A DNA stretch of 64,000 nt from Portulaca oleracea (taxonomy: Eukaryota > Streptophyta > Magnoliopsida > Caryophyllales > Portulacaceae): assembly GCA_029582165.1 (NCBI GenBank), contig CM055881.1, positions 24,347,594 through 24,411,593 on the forward strand, read 5' to 3'. Shown piece after piece: positions 12,111 through 25,083 of this stretch. Position numbers and translations under genes: made by a program. Position 1 is the stretch's first letter. Each line of letters starts with the position of its first letter. Below the pieces are notes generated by a model. That model was given only the letters and a program-made list of their open reading frames with translations. It was not told where the DNA came from and did not search any database.

Positions 12111-12560
12111 TAAAGTGAGGAGACCTTGTAATGGTTCTGCAATTGTTGGAGTACAGCTTCAAAAACAGAGCTTTAAGCTTCAACTCAGAGCCATACTCCC
12201 AGAACAGATCTTATCAAGTAAAACTCAGATTAATCAAAATAGCAAAACGAAGGAGTGAAAAGAGCCAGTACGGGAGTTGGAAAGAAGAACAGGGAACTGT
12301 ATTAATTCTTGAAACTGAAAATTACAACTTGAATTGAAATTGGGAATTGAAAGCTTGAAAAATTGAATGACGAAGAAAATTGATGCTACAAATCGAAAGC
12401 TAGAAAAAATGTTGATGAAAAAACTGATATCCCTACTCATCTATTTATACATGAATTCAGCCCAACCCTAACTACCCATAATTAGCAAACACCCCAATTT
12501 AGCTGCTGAACGTTTCCACCGTTAGCGTGATTTACTCGGTTGACCAAGTCGGTTGTTAGC
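12111..12560 (-). mobile_element. Possible minus-strand LTR remnant
   Basis: The reverse strand has GTATAAATAG (12441-12450) followed by a typical LTR R-U5-like region rich in TTTC and CAATT words. No primer site, polypurine tract or duplication was found. It could be a solo LTR or part of an old element. Confidence 0.3.
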
Positions 12561-13060
12561 CGATTACACCTTTGTCTGGCTCTTAATGACTTTGCCGTGG
12601 TGGTGAAGACTCCGAAAAGCCCGGGACTGTTGCGATTTTGGTGAAGAAAAAAGCTTTGGTGGTTGCGTTTCTAAACCCTGATGATCCTCATTTGATGATG
12701 ATGATGAGGAAGATAGTAAGAGAGAGAATGAGGGATCATATATTCTGGTATAATAAAAGGAGAAAAGGGAGGCACGCGAGACTTGAAACCAGGGGGTAAG
12801 CAAAGAGGTTGGGCTAGGGTTTTTGTCATTGGGCTTGATCTGTAGAATTGATCAAGTCAGGTCTAAACCCACTTTTTTTGTATATATTTTTTTCTTTTCA
12901 ACCCCATTTAAATTTGGTCGGTCCATGTCTGTCCAAATTAAACCCAAAAAAACTCTTTTCCAGTCCATTTTTCCAACTTTTATCATCAACCTATAAAATT
13001 TAAATAAACTACATAAAAATCCTAACTTAATATTTATTTTGAGCTAAATTAAATATAAAA
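12561..13060. other. No gene seen
   Basis: Contains a short (GAT)n run near 12693 and AT-rich DNA. No element end or protein domain was recognised. Confidence 0.4.
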
Positions 13061-13255
13061 GTGCAGACAATACCGTAATTTTTTTGCCTAAACATCTAAT
13101 AAAGTATGTTTTGGATCAGGAAATTAAACATATGGTGTGTCAATAGGATAAATTTAAAGCTCCTGAACCTGATAGTTTCATAATAGCTTTATACCAAAAT
13201 CAATGGAATTTAGTTTAAGATGACGTGTGTAACGTAGTTAAATCCTTTTGGGAAG
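13061..13255 (+). pseudogene. LINE ORF2 reverse transcriptase fragment
   Basis: A plus-strand frame reads KFKAPEPDSFIIALYQNQW and then an aspartate/valine-rich segment ending KSFW. This matches the conserved L1-type plant LINE RT region that normally reads close to KAPGPDGF followed by FYQ and W. In-frame stops are present. The fragment ends exactly where the LTR starting at 13256 begins, so the LTR element appears to have inserted into an old LINE. Confidence 0.6.
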
Positions 13256-14230
13256 TGTAGACACCAGATTTTATTCTAAATTTTAGAATAATTAATTAGA
13301 ATAAATAATAGTTTCAGAGCATGAATTAGTCTTAAATTAACAACACAAATTCCTTTCTTTGATCCAGACTCTTTCGCTCATCTTTGATGCACTGCTAGTA
13401 CATCCGAGAATTCTTAATTTGCTAGTTGTAAATAGTCCTAGGACTATGGAACAAAATATTATCTGGGACCTACATCGAGGTATTGACAGAGATTCTCAAA
13501 TGGCAAAGAATAGAATGAGAATGTAATACGACCAGATAGAAAAAAGACAAGGAAGGGGTTTACCACTTACCTACTCTTAACGGTCAAACCGAGCCCTAGA
13601 TCCAGTCCATTTAAAACTCCTGTTATTGGATCACTCAGTAGCCCATTTCCTTTATACGCGCATTACACTACCCCGTTTGACTAAGCATTAATTGGCATGG
13701 ATACTGGGTCGATCTTGGTCAACTTCCGCATGCATGGACTCCCATTCAATCTGATTTAACTGCGTAGTTAATCCTGTTGTTTAATCATCCTTTCCACCTT
13801 TTCTCTTCTTTCCTTATTCTTTTCTTCCATAACATTTTCCATACTATTTTTTTCGCACGAAATAAGTCCATCATATTCACTTTTTTCCTATTCTATTATT
13901 TTCCTCTATTCCAAAATATTACTTTTTTTATATATTTTTTTCCACAAAATCATTATAATATCTCTCCCTTTATTTCCTTTCTTTCTTTCTCTCCAATTCA
14001 TCCTCTACTATAAATAGAGACTCTCTTCCCTTCATTATTCACTCATGGTCTATCGGTGTTTTAACACCATAGAGTCATTACCATTAACCACCCCCTACTC
14101 TTATCAAGAGTTGTTTTATTAAGGTGCTAATTCTACTCTTTATTTCTGCAATTCAATTATTCAATATGTAATATTTTAATTTCAATCGTGTTCTTTGTAC
14201 AATTTGTACATTATAATTTTGCTTGCATCA
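13256..14230 (+). mobile_element. LTR of a Tat-like Ty3/gypsy element
   Basis: It opens TGTAGACACCAG and interrupts LINE sequence. It has a long AT-rich U3 with T-rich runs, a TATA box TATAAATA at 14009-14016, and a downstream R-U5-like region with several TTTGTACATTATAAT words up to about 14230. The right end is not fixed. The LTR may belong to an element whose interior continues at 14.2-14.7 kb and, beyond the chromovirus insertion, at 30.1-31.5 kb, where a gag remnant lies; that link is inference. Confidence 0.5.
14009..14016 (+). promoter_or_regulatory. TATA box of the LTR at 13.3 kb
   Basis: TATAAATA is followed by GAGACTCTC, a typical plant LTR core promoter context. Confidence 0.5.
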
Positions 14231-14245
14231 ATAATAAAACATGGA

Positions 14246-14420
14246 ACTAAAGGGATGGAGCATAGGTAACTATTTGTACATTATAATTTCAATTTGTACA
14301 ATTTGTACATTATAATCGTGTTCTTTGTATTTATTATTTTAGGGATAAAGTTACATAGCTGACCTACTCATCTCATTGTTATAATGAGGGAGCACTAAAG
14401 GGATGGAGCATAGGAAACTA
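14246..14420. repeat. Short direct repeat pair
   Basis: ACTAAAGGGATGGAGCATAG occurs at about 14247 and again at about 14394, separated by AT-rich DNA carrying several TTTGTACATTATAAT words. It looks like a local duplication. Confidence 0.6.
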
Positions 14421-14437
14421 TAGTCTTTTTGGCCATT

Positions 14438-14744
<307 letters not shown>

Positions 14745-14749
14745 GTACC

Positions 14750-15802
14750 TGAAGAGATTAGAGTACAATATTCCTCCCTCGTCTCCTATGCCAAGAGGTT
14801 CGCATCCACCTCCCCGAGTCTCGAGGTTCAATTTCCTGTGGATTCTGGAAACCACAAGATTGTCTCGGCCATCCTTTGGATGGGTCCCGAGCCTCTCTAG
14901 AGACTCGGGCGTGTCACCAACCTCGAAGGCCTTGGGACCTAACATCATACCGGTCCCAGGAAAACATGGCTATTTGGCATCGGGGTTCGGATTTTGGACT
15001 TGGTGGGAGAAAATGAGCCGAAGGAGGAGAAAAGGAGAGAGGGGCTAGGCCAGGCGCTGGCTGCACGTCCCCCTCCTTCCCTTCTTTTTTGTCATCGCCA
15101 ATAGCGGCACGGGTAGCGTCCCTGCAGGCGTAGGGCGCGCCTCACCTCCTTCTCGTTTTACTGCCCAGAGTCAAGTGCAGGCGACGTCTCAAGGGAGCAT
15201 TGCGCGTGTCTCCCCATCTTTCCTTATGGAATTTTTCCCAAGGTGGAGTTTCCTCAAGCGCAGATCGTGCCAGGCTTTTGAGAGAAACCCGTTTCTCTGG
15301 GAGAGATGCGGGCCGCATCATAACTGACGTTGGTCACACCTCCTAGCGCTTCCTCAGCATCGAGATTCTCCCTTCTCCTTTGCGGCGTCTTTCCACCTTT
15401 TATTTCCTTCTTTTCTTTTTTCCCCCTTCAATATTTATGTTAGTAATGGCAAACTTGTAATTATTTGCATCTTCATTTCCCCCACCCAAATGTTATATCT
15501 CTTCATTTGGAAAGAAAGGTCATTAGTTTTTGGCCATTAATGAAAAGCAAGGGTTTACTCCCAAAATATCTCTCTCAAATCTTGTTCTTACTTTATCCTC
15601 TAATCATTGGGGTGGTGTTAACAAGTCATTTCCTTTATGGATCAATGGTACTCAACTTTATCTAATCTTGGTGGATTTACAAGTTCTTGACATTGGTGAC
15701 CTCCATTGTTGAGTTCATATCAAGGTCTCAAGCTTTCTTCAAGTTTCTGGGTGCATTTTATTCTTCAACTCAAGATCGCTAGTCCCACCATGCCATACTC
15801 CA
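14750..15802 (+). mobile_element. Chromovirus 5' LTR
   Basis: It begins TGAAGAGAT after GTACC and ends ACTCCA before the primer site. It aligns along its length with 29010-30100 but with many substitutions and indels, so the element is fairly old. Its first 150 bp encode, in an untranslated position, the last residues of the pol frame found intact in the 3' LTR. The open frame 14689-15048 is out of frame and not a gene. Confidence 0.9.
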
Positions 15803-15804
15803 TT

Positions 15805-15817
15805 TGGTATCAAAGGC
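15805..15817 (+). other. Chromovirus primer-binding site
   Basis: TGGTATCAAAGGC two bases past the LTR differs slightly from the tRNA-Met-complementary TGGTATCAGAGC used by many plant chromoviruses. Confidence 0.7.
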
Positions 15818-16134
15818 AAGGTTAGAGTTGTGCCTTGAGTTTTTGATTTTCAAATTGCAAGTTAGGGTTTCCACCATTGTTGATTTTGTTGTTTTGGTTG
15901 CAATATTGGATACCCCCGTTCCCTATGCCCTCCAAGTGTATTAGAGAAGATATTATTGTTCTTGTGTTTGTGTTCTTATTGTTTATTGAAGTTTTGTGGT
16001 GAATTTTAGAGTTCTTGATGGATTATTGAGGTGGAAGATGTGTAATTGTATGTGAAAGGTGTTGTTTGAAGATAACCCACAAAGAATCTAAGCCTTCAAA
16101 CACTAGCTAGCTACAAAAAAAAACCCAAAACTCT
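15818..16134 (+). other. Chromovirus leader, left piece
   Basis: Untranslated leader between primer site and gag. It is broken at 16134 by the minus-strand LTR element; the right piece resumes at 23823. Confidence 0.7.
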
Positions 16135-17324
16135 TGTTGTTGTACTTTTGAGAGTACGAGTTGTTGATCTCAGGAAGTTGTGTTCCAAGCACTTAGAGCG
16201 GACTCAAGTGTTTCAAGTTAGGTAGATTAACCAAGGATGGTGATGGTGATTATGAAGCTACAAACTACGAAAGCTATAAAAAATGTTCAGGCAACAAAAT
16301 CAGTATTGAACAACTAATCAATTTGAACGACCTAATCTACCAATTCTAAACAAGCAATTAAGAGTGATCGGTTGCACCATTAAAGCTCGCCAAAGCCCTC
16401 TCTCGAGGGTCAAGGGCTAGTCTAACTATTTCAACTGCCTATTCTCATGGAGTTAGTCTAATTAAACTACAAGAATAGCAAGCCTAGACCTAGTTAGAAT
16501 TCGACTATTCTCATGTCCAAAATCCTAACTATTTTCTCTACCAACAAATTAGTCTCACCTCTCGGCGTACATCAATTGCCTAAAAAAAAATATGGATGAA
16601 CACTCTCTCGAGCATTTCATCGAACATGTGGTGGGCACGAGAAAACCTCTAACTACAAGCACGAATTTGGATAGATTAGGCCCAAACAAGTTTAATTCAT
16701 CATCGAACACATCAATTACTACCCAAACAACACAAAACTAACAACAAATCAACATAATAATGCAATTAAAGAGAAGCAAGAGTAATCTAACAAGTATATG
16801 AACAAAAAAGAGATAAAGAGAGAAAGGGATAGAAAACTTAGTCTTGTAATCGAAAGCGAAGAACGAGAGTTATGAATTCTTGAACAAAGGATAACCTAAT
16901 CTAAATAATCTAGAGGAAATATAAACCTAGAGAGGCTTAGGGAGAAAACCTCCCTCAAGCCTAGAGAGAAAACTAGAAAACTGAAAACAACGTAGAATGA
17001 AAAACTGTGTTCTTCTAATTAATAAAACTATTTAAAACAAAAGACTGCAATTTGGCATGACTTCCCGTGCCGATTGGCACACCTAGATGTGCTTATCTGG
17101 AAATCACAATTTTTCCTTGGCTTCTTTTGCTCCTTATTTCCAATCTTTTCCCTTTATTGCCATCATCATTTGCACTCGAATTGCCTAAAAATAAGACAAT
17201 TAAATAAATTATTCTCAATTAGCAAAGATGTGTAAAAATACAATCAAACTTATACTAAATAACTTAGATAAGTTCAATTAGACAATAAAATTGAGGTAAA
17301 AAGTGGTAAAGCCGAGGTTTAACA
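16135..17324 (-). mobile_element. LTR (3' in element orientation)
   Basis: Begins TGTTGT and ends AACA on the plus strand. The best visible differences from its partner are in the first 60 bases. Confidence 0.93.
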
Positions 17325-17337
17325 AACCCCCATGCTT
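17325..17337 (-). other. Polypurine tract of the minus-strand element
   Basis: On the minus strand AAGCATGGGGGTT runs straight into the LTR start TGTTAAACC. Confidence 0.8.
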
Positions 17338-20300
17338 AAACCTTGGTTGTCCCCAAGCAAGACTAATCATGAAGTACCGGGAAGAAATAGAAAACCTAAA
17401 AGGAGAGCCTCCCTCCTTTCGGACGAGGTATAAAACTCGGTAGTCAAGAGCAAAGGCATACAATAGGTCGCTTGGCAAGGCCCAAATTTAGATCAAAACA
17501 AAGTTGCAATTCATTCCAAAGATCACAAAGTCAGGTGGCAAAACATTCACTCAATCTAGACTCTATATGCAATTTAAGTTCATTCAAGTGATTGGCGAAC
17601 TAGTTGGGATCAATAGGACCTCGCTTTAGGGTATGTAGAAACACTCCCCTCTTGTGTTTGAAGAAAATATGCGGTTTCACTCAAAACTCTCCTAATGCAT
17701 GTGCACTACCATAGGCTTGGAAAGGATCTCATTCTCCACCACTAGGGACAACAAGCAAGAATCACAATCATGATGACTTTCATAAGGTTGTAACGTGGTT
17801 AGGCTAGGGAAAGGAGGGGAAAATAATTTGGGAAATGTGAAGTTAATAACCAAGATTGAACAACACTTCCAACTCAAATCAAGAATCAACATAACTCACC
17901 AATCCGCCATAGAGAAAACATATAGAACCTACAAATGACCTAAACCAAGGGGGAAAGACATTGAGAACTACCCATGCCACACGCTTTATTCAAAACTACT
18001 AACTAGCTAAACTTTTTTTTTTCTCTTTTGTTTTTTTGTTTTTTGTATGGATATTTTTTTTGTTTTCTTCTTCTTTTTTTTACGTGTTTCTTCTCTTTTT
18101 TTTCACATTACAAAGCACTGCGAGTGACATGAGTCAAAATACAACTATTGATTCACCCCTAAAAAGATCGTATCAAACCCAATTGATTTTCGAGGGAAGT
18201 TCTAACATAATTTGCATTGAAAAACTCTTCCCTTCACAAATCACCAAAAACCAACCAACAAACCAATGTATCATAGCCATAAGATACTCTCACCCCATAA
18301 AGTATTATTCATATGCTTGGCAAAAGGGATAGGAAAAAGATGGAAAGGCCAATGCTAGAAATAGGTGAAGCACAATGAGGGTCATGGCATAACATAGGCT
18401 AACAAAAAGGGACAAATGGTTGGGTGGATATTTGGCTTAGTGGCTACAAAAATGGGCCTCAATCATGTTGATCATCAAGCAAGTGTTAAGTGTGGTCTCA
18501 AAGAGAAAACAAGCCAAGTTCTAGAGTTTACACACATAAGAGATAGTTACACACGCACAAGGAACGTGAGACTATAAAAATGATAGTCTATTAGGCTCAA
18601 AAAGACCTCACGGGTTCATTTCTACCACAATCACTGCAACTAATTCCTTTTATGTACCAAACACAAGAATTTACAATCATGCACAATGGACTTTCAAGAA
18701 TAAATGAGTCACACACAAGACAATGATCACCTCAAAACAAACATACAAACAAGTTTCTCACATCATCCAAGCCAAACCAAGCTTCCCATCATACACAATT
18801 ACAATCAACCAACTAAGAAATCACCCCTTGAACATTAGGAGGGATTTTCAAAACCAACAATTAAACCAAGAAACCAAGGATTTTCCACTTTTTATTGAGA
18901 CCAATAAGACTAAACCAACTAAGAAAGCAATAAATTACCTAGAAAAGCGATAAAAACGAAAACTAAAGTGAAGGAGATTGGAAATGTACCTTGAGTGCTT
19001 GAAAACATCCCAACTCCACTTTGTCTTCGACTATGTTATGAAAAATGAATGCAATTCTATTCTAAAATGCTCGGTCATGTCTGGAATGATCTTAACTAAA
19101 TTAGAGTGCAATGTATAATATAATGATGCGAAAATTGAACCTAAACTAATGCAATCCTAGAATCTAATATATGAGCAATATAAAATCTAGATGAACACAT
19201 CTAAAATGCAATTAACATGACCTAAATTCAACTAATATGTACCAACCGCCATACTCATCACCATCATGCCAATTGATTCATCTTACAATACTCATCAAGT
19301 AATCGACCAAATCAAACACCATGTCAATTAAATCACACCTCACAACAAACTTGAAACGCACCCCTCCCCCATGCTTAGCAGGTTCATTGTCCTCAATGAA
19401 TAACATATGTAATGAATTAGATGCAAGGTGACCAAGTAGAATGCTTACACTACTCTCATTGTTCAAATCATTTAGCTCAAAATATGATCAGTGGCAGTGA
19501 TGTAAGGCAAAATGGCTTTGATGTGGGAACAATTCAAGCATGCTTAGGCCATAACACCAGTGCTAGCAAACGACAAAATTGCAATCAACTTAGCACAACA
19601 TACAATTGTCGACCATGAACAAGGCGACCCAAAGAACAGGACTGCCTGGCAAACAATCAAGGACAATACTCCCAGACGGCTGCTGTTGGTGCTGAGAAAC
19701 AATGTCTAACGCAAAGCAGGAGTTGACTGACGTTGGGTGGTGTTCGAAGGGAGGTTACCGGCGACCGTGGTGATGGCCAGAGATAGAAGACGCGATGGAT
19801 GTTCATGGGTGCGATTTTTCGAGCGAACTAGATCAGAATCATTCTCAACGAGTCCATAAGAAGCAGATGTTGAAATAGAAAAAACTTCCGAAACGAAGGA
19901 GACTAAACAGGAAGAAGAGGGATTCACCGAAGAAGATCCTTCTCCTTCCCTTTTTTCGGAAGAAAAGGAGGATCCGGACAAAATCTGGATTAGCGATTGG
20001 TTGTGGGGGTGATAGAATGCGACAATCATGGTGGCAGAGGGCAGAGATGCAGGCGCGACGACTATGGTGGTCGCGGTGGCCAGATTCGCGATTAGTGGCT
20101 GAGATGGAATAAGACGAGACTGAGGTGGCTGGTTTGGGAGTGTGGAGGCTGATGCGGCGGTGGTGCTAATGCGATTGGTGGGAGCAGAAGAGAAATAGAG
20201 AGTGGGGTGTGGAGGCCGGCGACGAGCATTGAAGTGGGTTGCGCCGGCGACTGGTGGAGTAAGAGAGGCGGCAGAACAGATGGTGGTGACGTCGGCGAGT

Positions 20301-21039
20301 AGGGTGGCTGAGTGTCTGGGATGGTGGTTGTTAAGAGAGGAAGTTAGGGTTTGAGAAAAGATTAGGAGAAAAGAAAAGACGGGATCTGCGTTGAACTTGG
20401 GGGCACGGGTGTGCCAAACTGCACGGGTGGGTGTGCACCCAACTTGCAACCTTTGCAACCCTAGCTGTTTTAGGTGTGCCGATTTGGCACGGGTGGGTGT
20501 GCCAAATTGCTGCTTCCAAATTTCAGCAATTTTCATTAACCTTGAGTTCAAAACACGTATTTGCTTTGAAATACTCAACATAAAAACATCAAAACACCTT
20601 CAATCAACCCACCAATACTTCTCAAACACACTTTCATCAATTCACAATAGTTCCAACCGCAACAAACATTTTATTTCCCTCAAGTATTTCACCCACAATA
20701 ACACACACACTAGCATCAATATTTTTTCATTTTCATAAGTTTTTTTCACCTCTTTTTTTTCTCACTTTTCAAACAAAAAAAAAATGAAGAAACCTAAAAC
20801 TATAAAGCATATAAACTTGGGTTGCCTTCCAAGAAGCGCTAATTTAAGGTCCTTAGCTTGACCAGAAATAAATAAAATCGGATGCTGTCAAGGCTCGCAA
20901 GAGTTTATCAAACACCTGCGAATACAGTTCAGATGAATGTAAGTAAGAAAACACTTGTATACGCAAGGAAATAATCGCGAGTGTTCTCTTAACCTTGTCT
21001 AATGAGAATGGTGAACAAAAATAAGAACTTGGTATTAAT
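17338..21039 (-). other. Non-coding interior of the minus-strand element
   Basis: About 3.7 kb without a recognised domain. It includes a T-rich stretch at 18010-18110. The minus-strand open frame 19706-20581 (291 codons) is Ser/Thr/Pro/Ala-rich, has no known motif and no clear start context; codon pattern suggests a spurious frame, but a fast-evolving element protein cannot be excluded. Near 20400-20515 the words GGCACGGGTG and TTTGGCAC recur, echoing similar words in the LTRs (around 17050 and 23555). Confidence 0.55.
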
Positions 21040-22519
21040 TTAAGGAAGGGGATCATGGAATACAAACACATTTTGCACAAGATTGAATGACACATCCATT
21101 GCACAGGAATCCCTTAAAGGAGTCTCCTCAAAACTATGACCCTCAACAAAAGCATTTTCTGACTCATTGGAAGAATTATCGTCATGAGCAACATTGGGTT
21201 TAGTAAGGGGAGGGTTAATCTCTTCCTCTAGTCCGGACTTTAAAGGAATGAAAGCAGGGGCGGATCCAATGTACAATCAGTGGAGTCAACTGACTCCACT
21301 GAAAATTTGAAAAAAAAAATATCCTGTGTTTGAAAAAAAAAAAACATGTGTAATAGATATATAGAAATTGCATACACTAAATTGTAGAAATTGAGAGATG
21401 GATCAGTGGCAGCAGCACTTGAGGCCTCCTCTTTGGCTAAGTGTGTATGGCTATGTGCGTGGGTTCGAAGGTTGGCAAAATCAAATTTAGTTTTTTTGCT
21501 TGACCTCCACGCGCACCCCTGCCAGTCGCCCAGCCGGCTAGCAGCCCCCAATATGTGAAAGTGTGTGTGAGTTTCTCATTCTCAATCTCTATGTCTCTCC
21601 TCTCAATTCAATATTTTCTTATGATTTATTATTGTAAATTTACTCTTTGAGTTCTGAATATTATCAATTCGTTATCAATTCTCAATTTTTCATGACATCT
21701 CTCAACTCAATTTATTTGTGGGTAAATTAGGGTTTGTTTTTTAAATTGATTTGTTATTTGTTAAATGGGTCAATATATATAATTAAATTTGTGAATAATT
21801 AAAATTTATGATCTTTTCAAGAAGATGAATTATAATCGATTCGACTATTAGGTATTTATTTCTGTTTAATACCATTTTCATGATTAATATTAAATTCTCT
21901 ATTTTAGTTGCATTTAAGCTTTTTAATACTGCTAATTTTTTTTTTAATTTTAGCAAATCGTTATTGACTCCACTGAAATTGAATCCTGGATCCGCCACTG
22001 AATGAAAGACTCATCATCATCACACAGATAATCCTTAGCTCCTTCGATAGATGAAATTAGGCTAATATCATGCAACGATTCAAGTTCCCTTGTATGACCT
22101 TCAAGCATAACCAGTTGCTCATTCATGGCCCCTATCAGATTTGCAATTCTAGCATAACCTTCAACAGAAATATCATATGGACATGAGGTACTAGCATAGT
22201 CAAAAGAACTGCAAGGTGTACACATAGAAGGAGTATCATGAGGTATGCAAGAGGGTGGGATGTATGCACAATTAATCTCAAATTCACGAGTATCCCAAAC
22301 AAACCACTCAATCAAATTCCAAGCTTCATCGACATTCATAGCATAAAATCCCCAATTCTCCAAAAGAGCTCGGGTTTCACAGTTCACACCCATGTAGACA
22401 ACATCCAAAATTTCCCATTTCTCCAAACAATCACCGCATTGAGCAAGAAAAGCATGTAATCTATCGAAATAATTGCAAAACAATTCATGCTCGAACTGAG
22501 GGAAATGGAAAGAAGACAT
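21040..22519 (-). pseudogene. Element ORF of the MSSFHFPQFE family, split by a hAT-type insertion
   Basis: The minus-strand frame starts at the ATG at 22519, about 90 bases after the primer site. It opens MSSFHFPQFEHELF, then a Trp/Asp-rich segment with CETRALLENWGF and NVDEAWNLIEW. Similar uncharacterised proteins occur at the same place in many plant retroelements with TGGCGCCG-type primer sites and no gag-pol; I know no function and no catalytic motif is visible. A related start (MAILYFPQFEQELFW) lies on the plus strand at 32652, in a different element. At codons near DDDESFI the frame is broken by the insertion 21255-22000; on the other side (21254 down to 21040) it continues open in the matching frame to a stop. 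Without the insertion the frame would be about 240-250 codons. Confidence 0.75.
21255..22000. mobile_element. hAT-type non-autonomous element
   Basis: The left end reads CAGGGGCGGATCCA and the right end TGGATCCGCCACTG, which are inverse with one mismatch. It is flanked by a perfect 8-bp duplication AATGAAAG (21247-21254, 22001-22008). The 746-bp interior has no transposase. The subterminal words TGGAGTCAACTGACTCCACTG and ATTGACTCCACTGAAA repeat near each end. Terminus and 8-bp duplication together identify the hAT superfamily. Confidence 0.95.
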
Positions 22520-22610
22520 CCTTTTTTATGATTTTTTTTTAATTTTTTTTTATTTTTTAGAAACCTAAGAAAGAATCCTCAAGCGAGCTCTAAGGCCGGA
22601 AAGCAACAAC

Positions 22611-22628
22611 TCCCCGACAACGGCGCCA
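22611..22628 (-). other. Primer-binding site of the minus-strand element
   Basis: On the minus strand the site reads TGGCGCCGTTGTCGGGGA, four bases after the LTR. This wording is typical of Tat-related and derivative elements in plants. Confidence 0.85.
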
Positions 22629-22632
22629 ATTT

Positions 22633-23822
22633 TGTTGTCATACTTTTGGGAGTACGGTTGTCGATCTCTGGGAGTTATGTTCCAAACACTCAGAGCGGAC
22701 TCAAGTGTTTCAAGTTAGGTAGATTAACCAAGGATGGGGATGGTGATTATGAAGCTACAAACTACGAAAGCTATAAAAAGATGTTCAGGCAACAAAATCG
22801 GTATTCAACAACTAATCAATTTGAACGACCTAATCTACCAATTCTAAACAAGCAATTAAGAGTGATCGGCTGCACCATTAAAGCTCGCCAAAGCCCTCTC
22901 TCGAGGGTCAAGGGCTAGTCTAACTATTTCAACTGCCTATTCTCTTGGAGTTAGTCTAATTAAACTACAAGAATAGCAAGCCTAGACTTAGTTAGAATTC
23001 GACTATTCTCATGTCCAAAATCCTAACTATTTTCTCTACCAGCAAATTAATCTCACCTCTCAGCGTACATCAATTGCCTAAAGAAATATGGATGAACACT
23101 CTCTCGAGCATTTCATCGAACACGTGGTGGGCACGAGAAAACCTCTAACTACAAGCACGGATTTAGATGGATTAGGCCAAAACAAGTTTAATTCATCATC
23201 GAACACATCAATTACTACCCAAACAACACAAAACTAACAACAAATCAACATAATAATGCAATTAAAGAGAAGCAAGAGTAATCTAACAAGCATATGAACA
23301 AAAAAGAGATAAAGAGAGAAAGGGATAGAAAACTTAGTCATGAAATCGAAAGCGAAGAACGAGATTGATGAATTCTTGAACAAAGGATAACCTAATCTAA
23401 ATAATCTAGAGGAAATCTAAACCTAGAGAGGCTTAGGGAGAAAACCATCCTCAAGCCTAGAGAGAAAACTAGAAAACTGAAAATAACGTAGAATGAAAAA
23501 CTGTGTTTCTTCTAATTAATAAAACTATTTAAAACAAAAGACTGCAATTTGGCACGACTGCCCGTGCCGATTAGCACACCTAGGTGTGCTGATATGGAAA
23601 TCACAATTTTGCCTTGGCTTCTTTTGCTCCCTATTTCCAATCTTTTCCCTCTATTGCCATCATCATTTGCACTCGAATTGCCTAAAAATAAGACAATTAA
23701 ATAAATTATTCTCAATTAGCAAAGATGTGCAAAAATACAATCAAACTTATACTAAATAACTTGGATAAGTTCAATTAGACAATAAAAACCGAGATAAAAA
23801 GTGGTAAAGCTGAGGTTTAACA
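22633..23822 (-). mobile_element. LTR (5' in element orientation)
   Basis: The promoter-side LTR of the minus-strand element, 1190 bp, same length as its partner at 16135-17324. Confidence 0.93.
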
Positions 23823-23849
23823 ACTCCAAAAAATTTCCCCAAACACTAT

Positions 23850-25000
23850 CCGTCCTTACCCCCCTCCTTCGATACGGATGATGAAAATAGTTCAAATCAA
23901 GAGGAGTCAAGCCGACGCCAAAGTCCTCAAGATGGTGTTATGGAGACCCGAGATTCCTCCATCAAAAGGACTCTTAGAACCCTCGTAGCTCAAGTGAACA
24001 ACATCGCCATAAACCTCCAGGGTCATCCCCGTGACGAACGAAGGAGGCCCACTCGTAGCCCTATCCGTCCTCCTCCCACCTTCGAGTCTAGTGACCATGA
24101 TAGAGGCTCCCTTCGATGCCATCGCCATCGGGAAGTGGATGAGAGGCCCCCACGAGATGAATTCCATGATATTAAGATCAACATCCCAAAATTCAATGGC
24201 TCCAACAACCCTGATGGCTATCTTGAATGGGTTCAAATCATGGAGAGGATTTTTTAGACTAAGGAGTATAGCGATGAGAAAGCCTTCAAGATTGCTAGGT
24301 TGAAACTCACCAAAGTTGCATCCCTTTGGTTTGAGAATGTCAAGGCATAACGAGCTAACGAGGGTTGAGCAAAAATCACCTCATGGGCACGGCTAAAGCA
24401 ATTGATGAATCGACGATTCTTGCCTAACACTTACAAACAAGACATTATGAGGAAGCTTTATGCCCTTACACAAGGTAAGAGGAGTGTGAGTGACTACATC
24501 CAGGAGTTTGAACAACTCCTCATCAAGAGTGATCTTCAAGAGCCCGAGGAACAAACTATGATTAGGTTCTTGAATGGATTGGACCCTGCCATTGCTGAGA
24601 AAATTGAAATCCAACCTTACCACTCCATGGATGAGCTTTGTAGCTTGGCTCTCAAGGTTGAGAGGTGAAGGAAAGAGAAGGTTTCCGCCAAGATTTTAAC
24701 TAGGCCCTTCTTCACACCTTCTAACTGCCCTCCCTACTCCAACACTCCAAAACCAAGTGAAGCTCCTAAGTTCATACCAACCCCTAGGACCGACAAGGGA
24801 AAGGGGATCGCCATGCTTTCTCCTAAGGATCTTCCCCGGGGGATGTAAGGTAAGAAGTGCTTCAAATGCCAAGGGTATGGTCACTTTCAAGCGGATTGTC
24901 CAATCCAGAGAACCTTAACCCTTCAAGAGGTCCAAGATATTGATGATGAGCTCCAAACGACAAAAGAGGAACCAGGAAGTGGATGTTGAGGAAGAGGTTG
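23850..25000 (+). pseudogene. Chromovirus gag, broken
   Basis: The gag domain is readable in one frame from about 23870 to 24910 with several in-frame stops (after 24254, near 24348, 24366, 24666 and 24846). Recognisable parts are an Arg-rich N-terminus, the PKFNG.NNPDGYLEWV entry to the capsid domain (about 24187), the LKLTKVASLWFENVK segment, and the FLPNTYKQDI...LTQGKRSVSDYIQEFEQL block (24402-24530), which is typical of chromovirus gag. A zinc knuckle CX2CX4HX4C (CFKCQGYGHFQADC, about 24858-24899) would bind the genomic RNA. A frameshift follows near 24960. The overlapping frames on the other strand are shadows. Confidence 0.88.
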
Positions 25001-25083
25001 AGTGCGAAGATGATGACACCGCTCCCACACGAGTCATACATGGTGGTGCACTTATCTTGAGGAGGGTATTACATGCTCATGAA

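Larger units (their letters stand above)
16135..23822 (-). mobile_element. Minus-strand LTR element lacking gag-pol
   Basis: Two 1190-bp LTRs in direct orientation (16135-17324, 22633-23822) match almost base for base. Reading on the minus strand, a TGGCGCCGTTGTCGGGGA primer site (22611-22628) follows the right-hand LTR and a polypurine tract (17325-17337) precedes the left-hand one, so the element is transcribed right to left. The flanking duplication is ACTCT/ACTCC (16130-16134, 23823-23827; one mismatch). The 5.3-kb interior has no gag, protease, RT or integrase, only an ORF of a separate plant family just after the primer site. It therefore resembles a large retrotransposon derivative mobilised by a Tat-type partner. 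LTRs closer to each other than those of its chromovirus host fit a younger insertion. Confidence 0.92.

Noticed and set aside
19706..20581. 291-codon minus-strand open frame
   Set aside because: Low-complexity Ser/Thr/Pro/Ala composition with no motif, inside a non-coding retroelement interior; overlapping open frames in other phases suggest a GC-skew artefact. Kept only as a remark.
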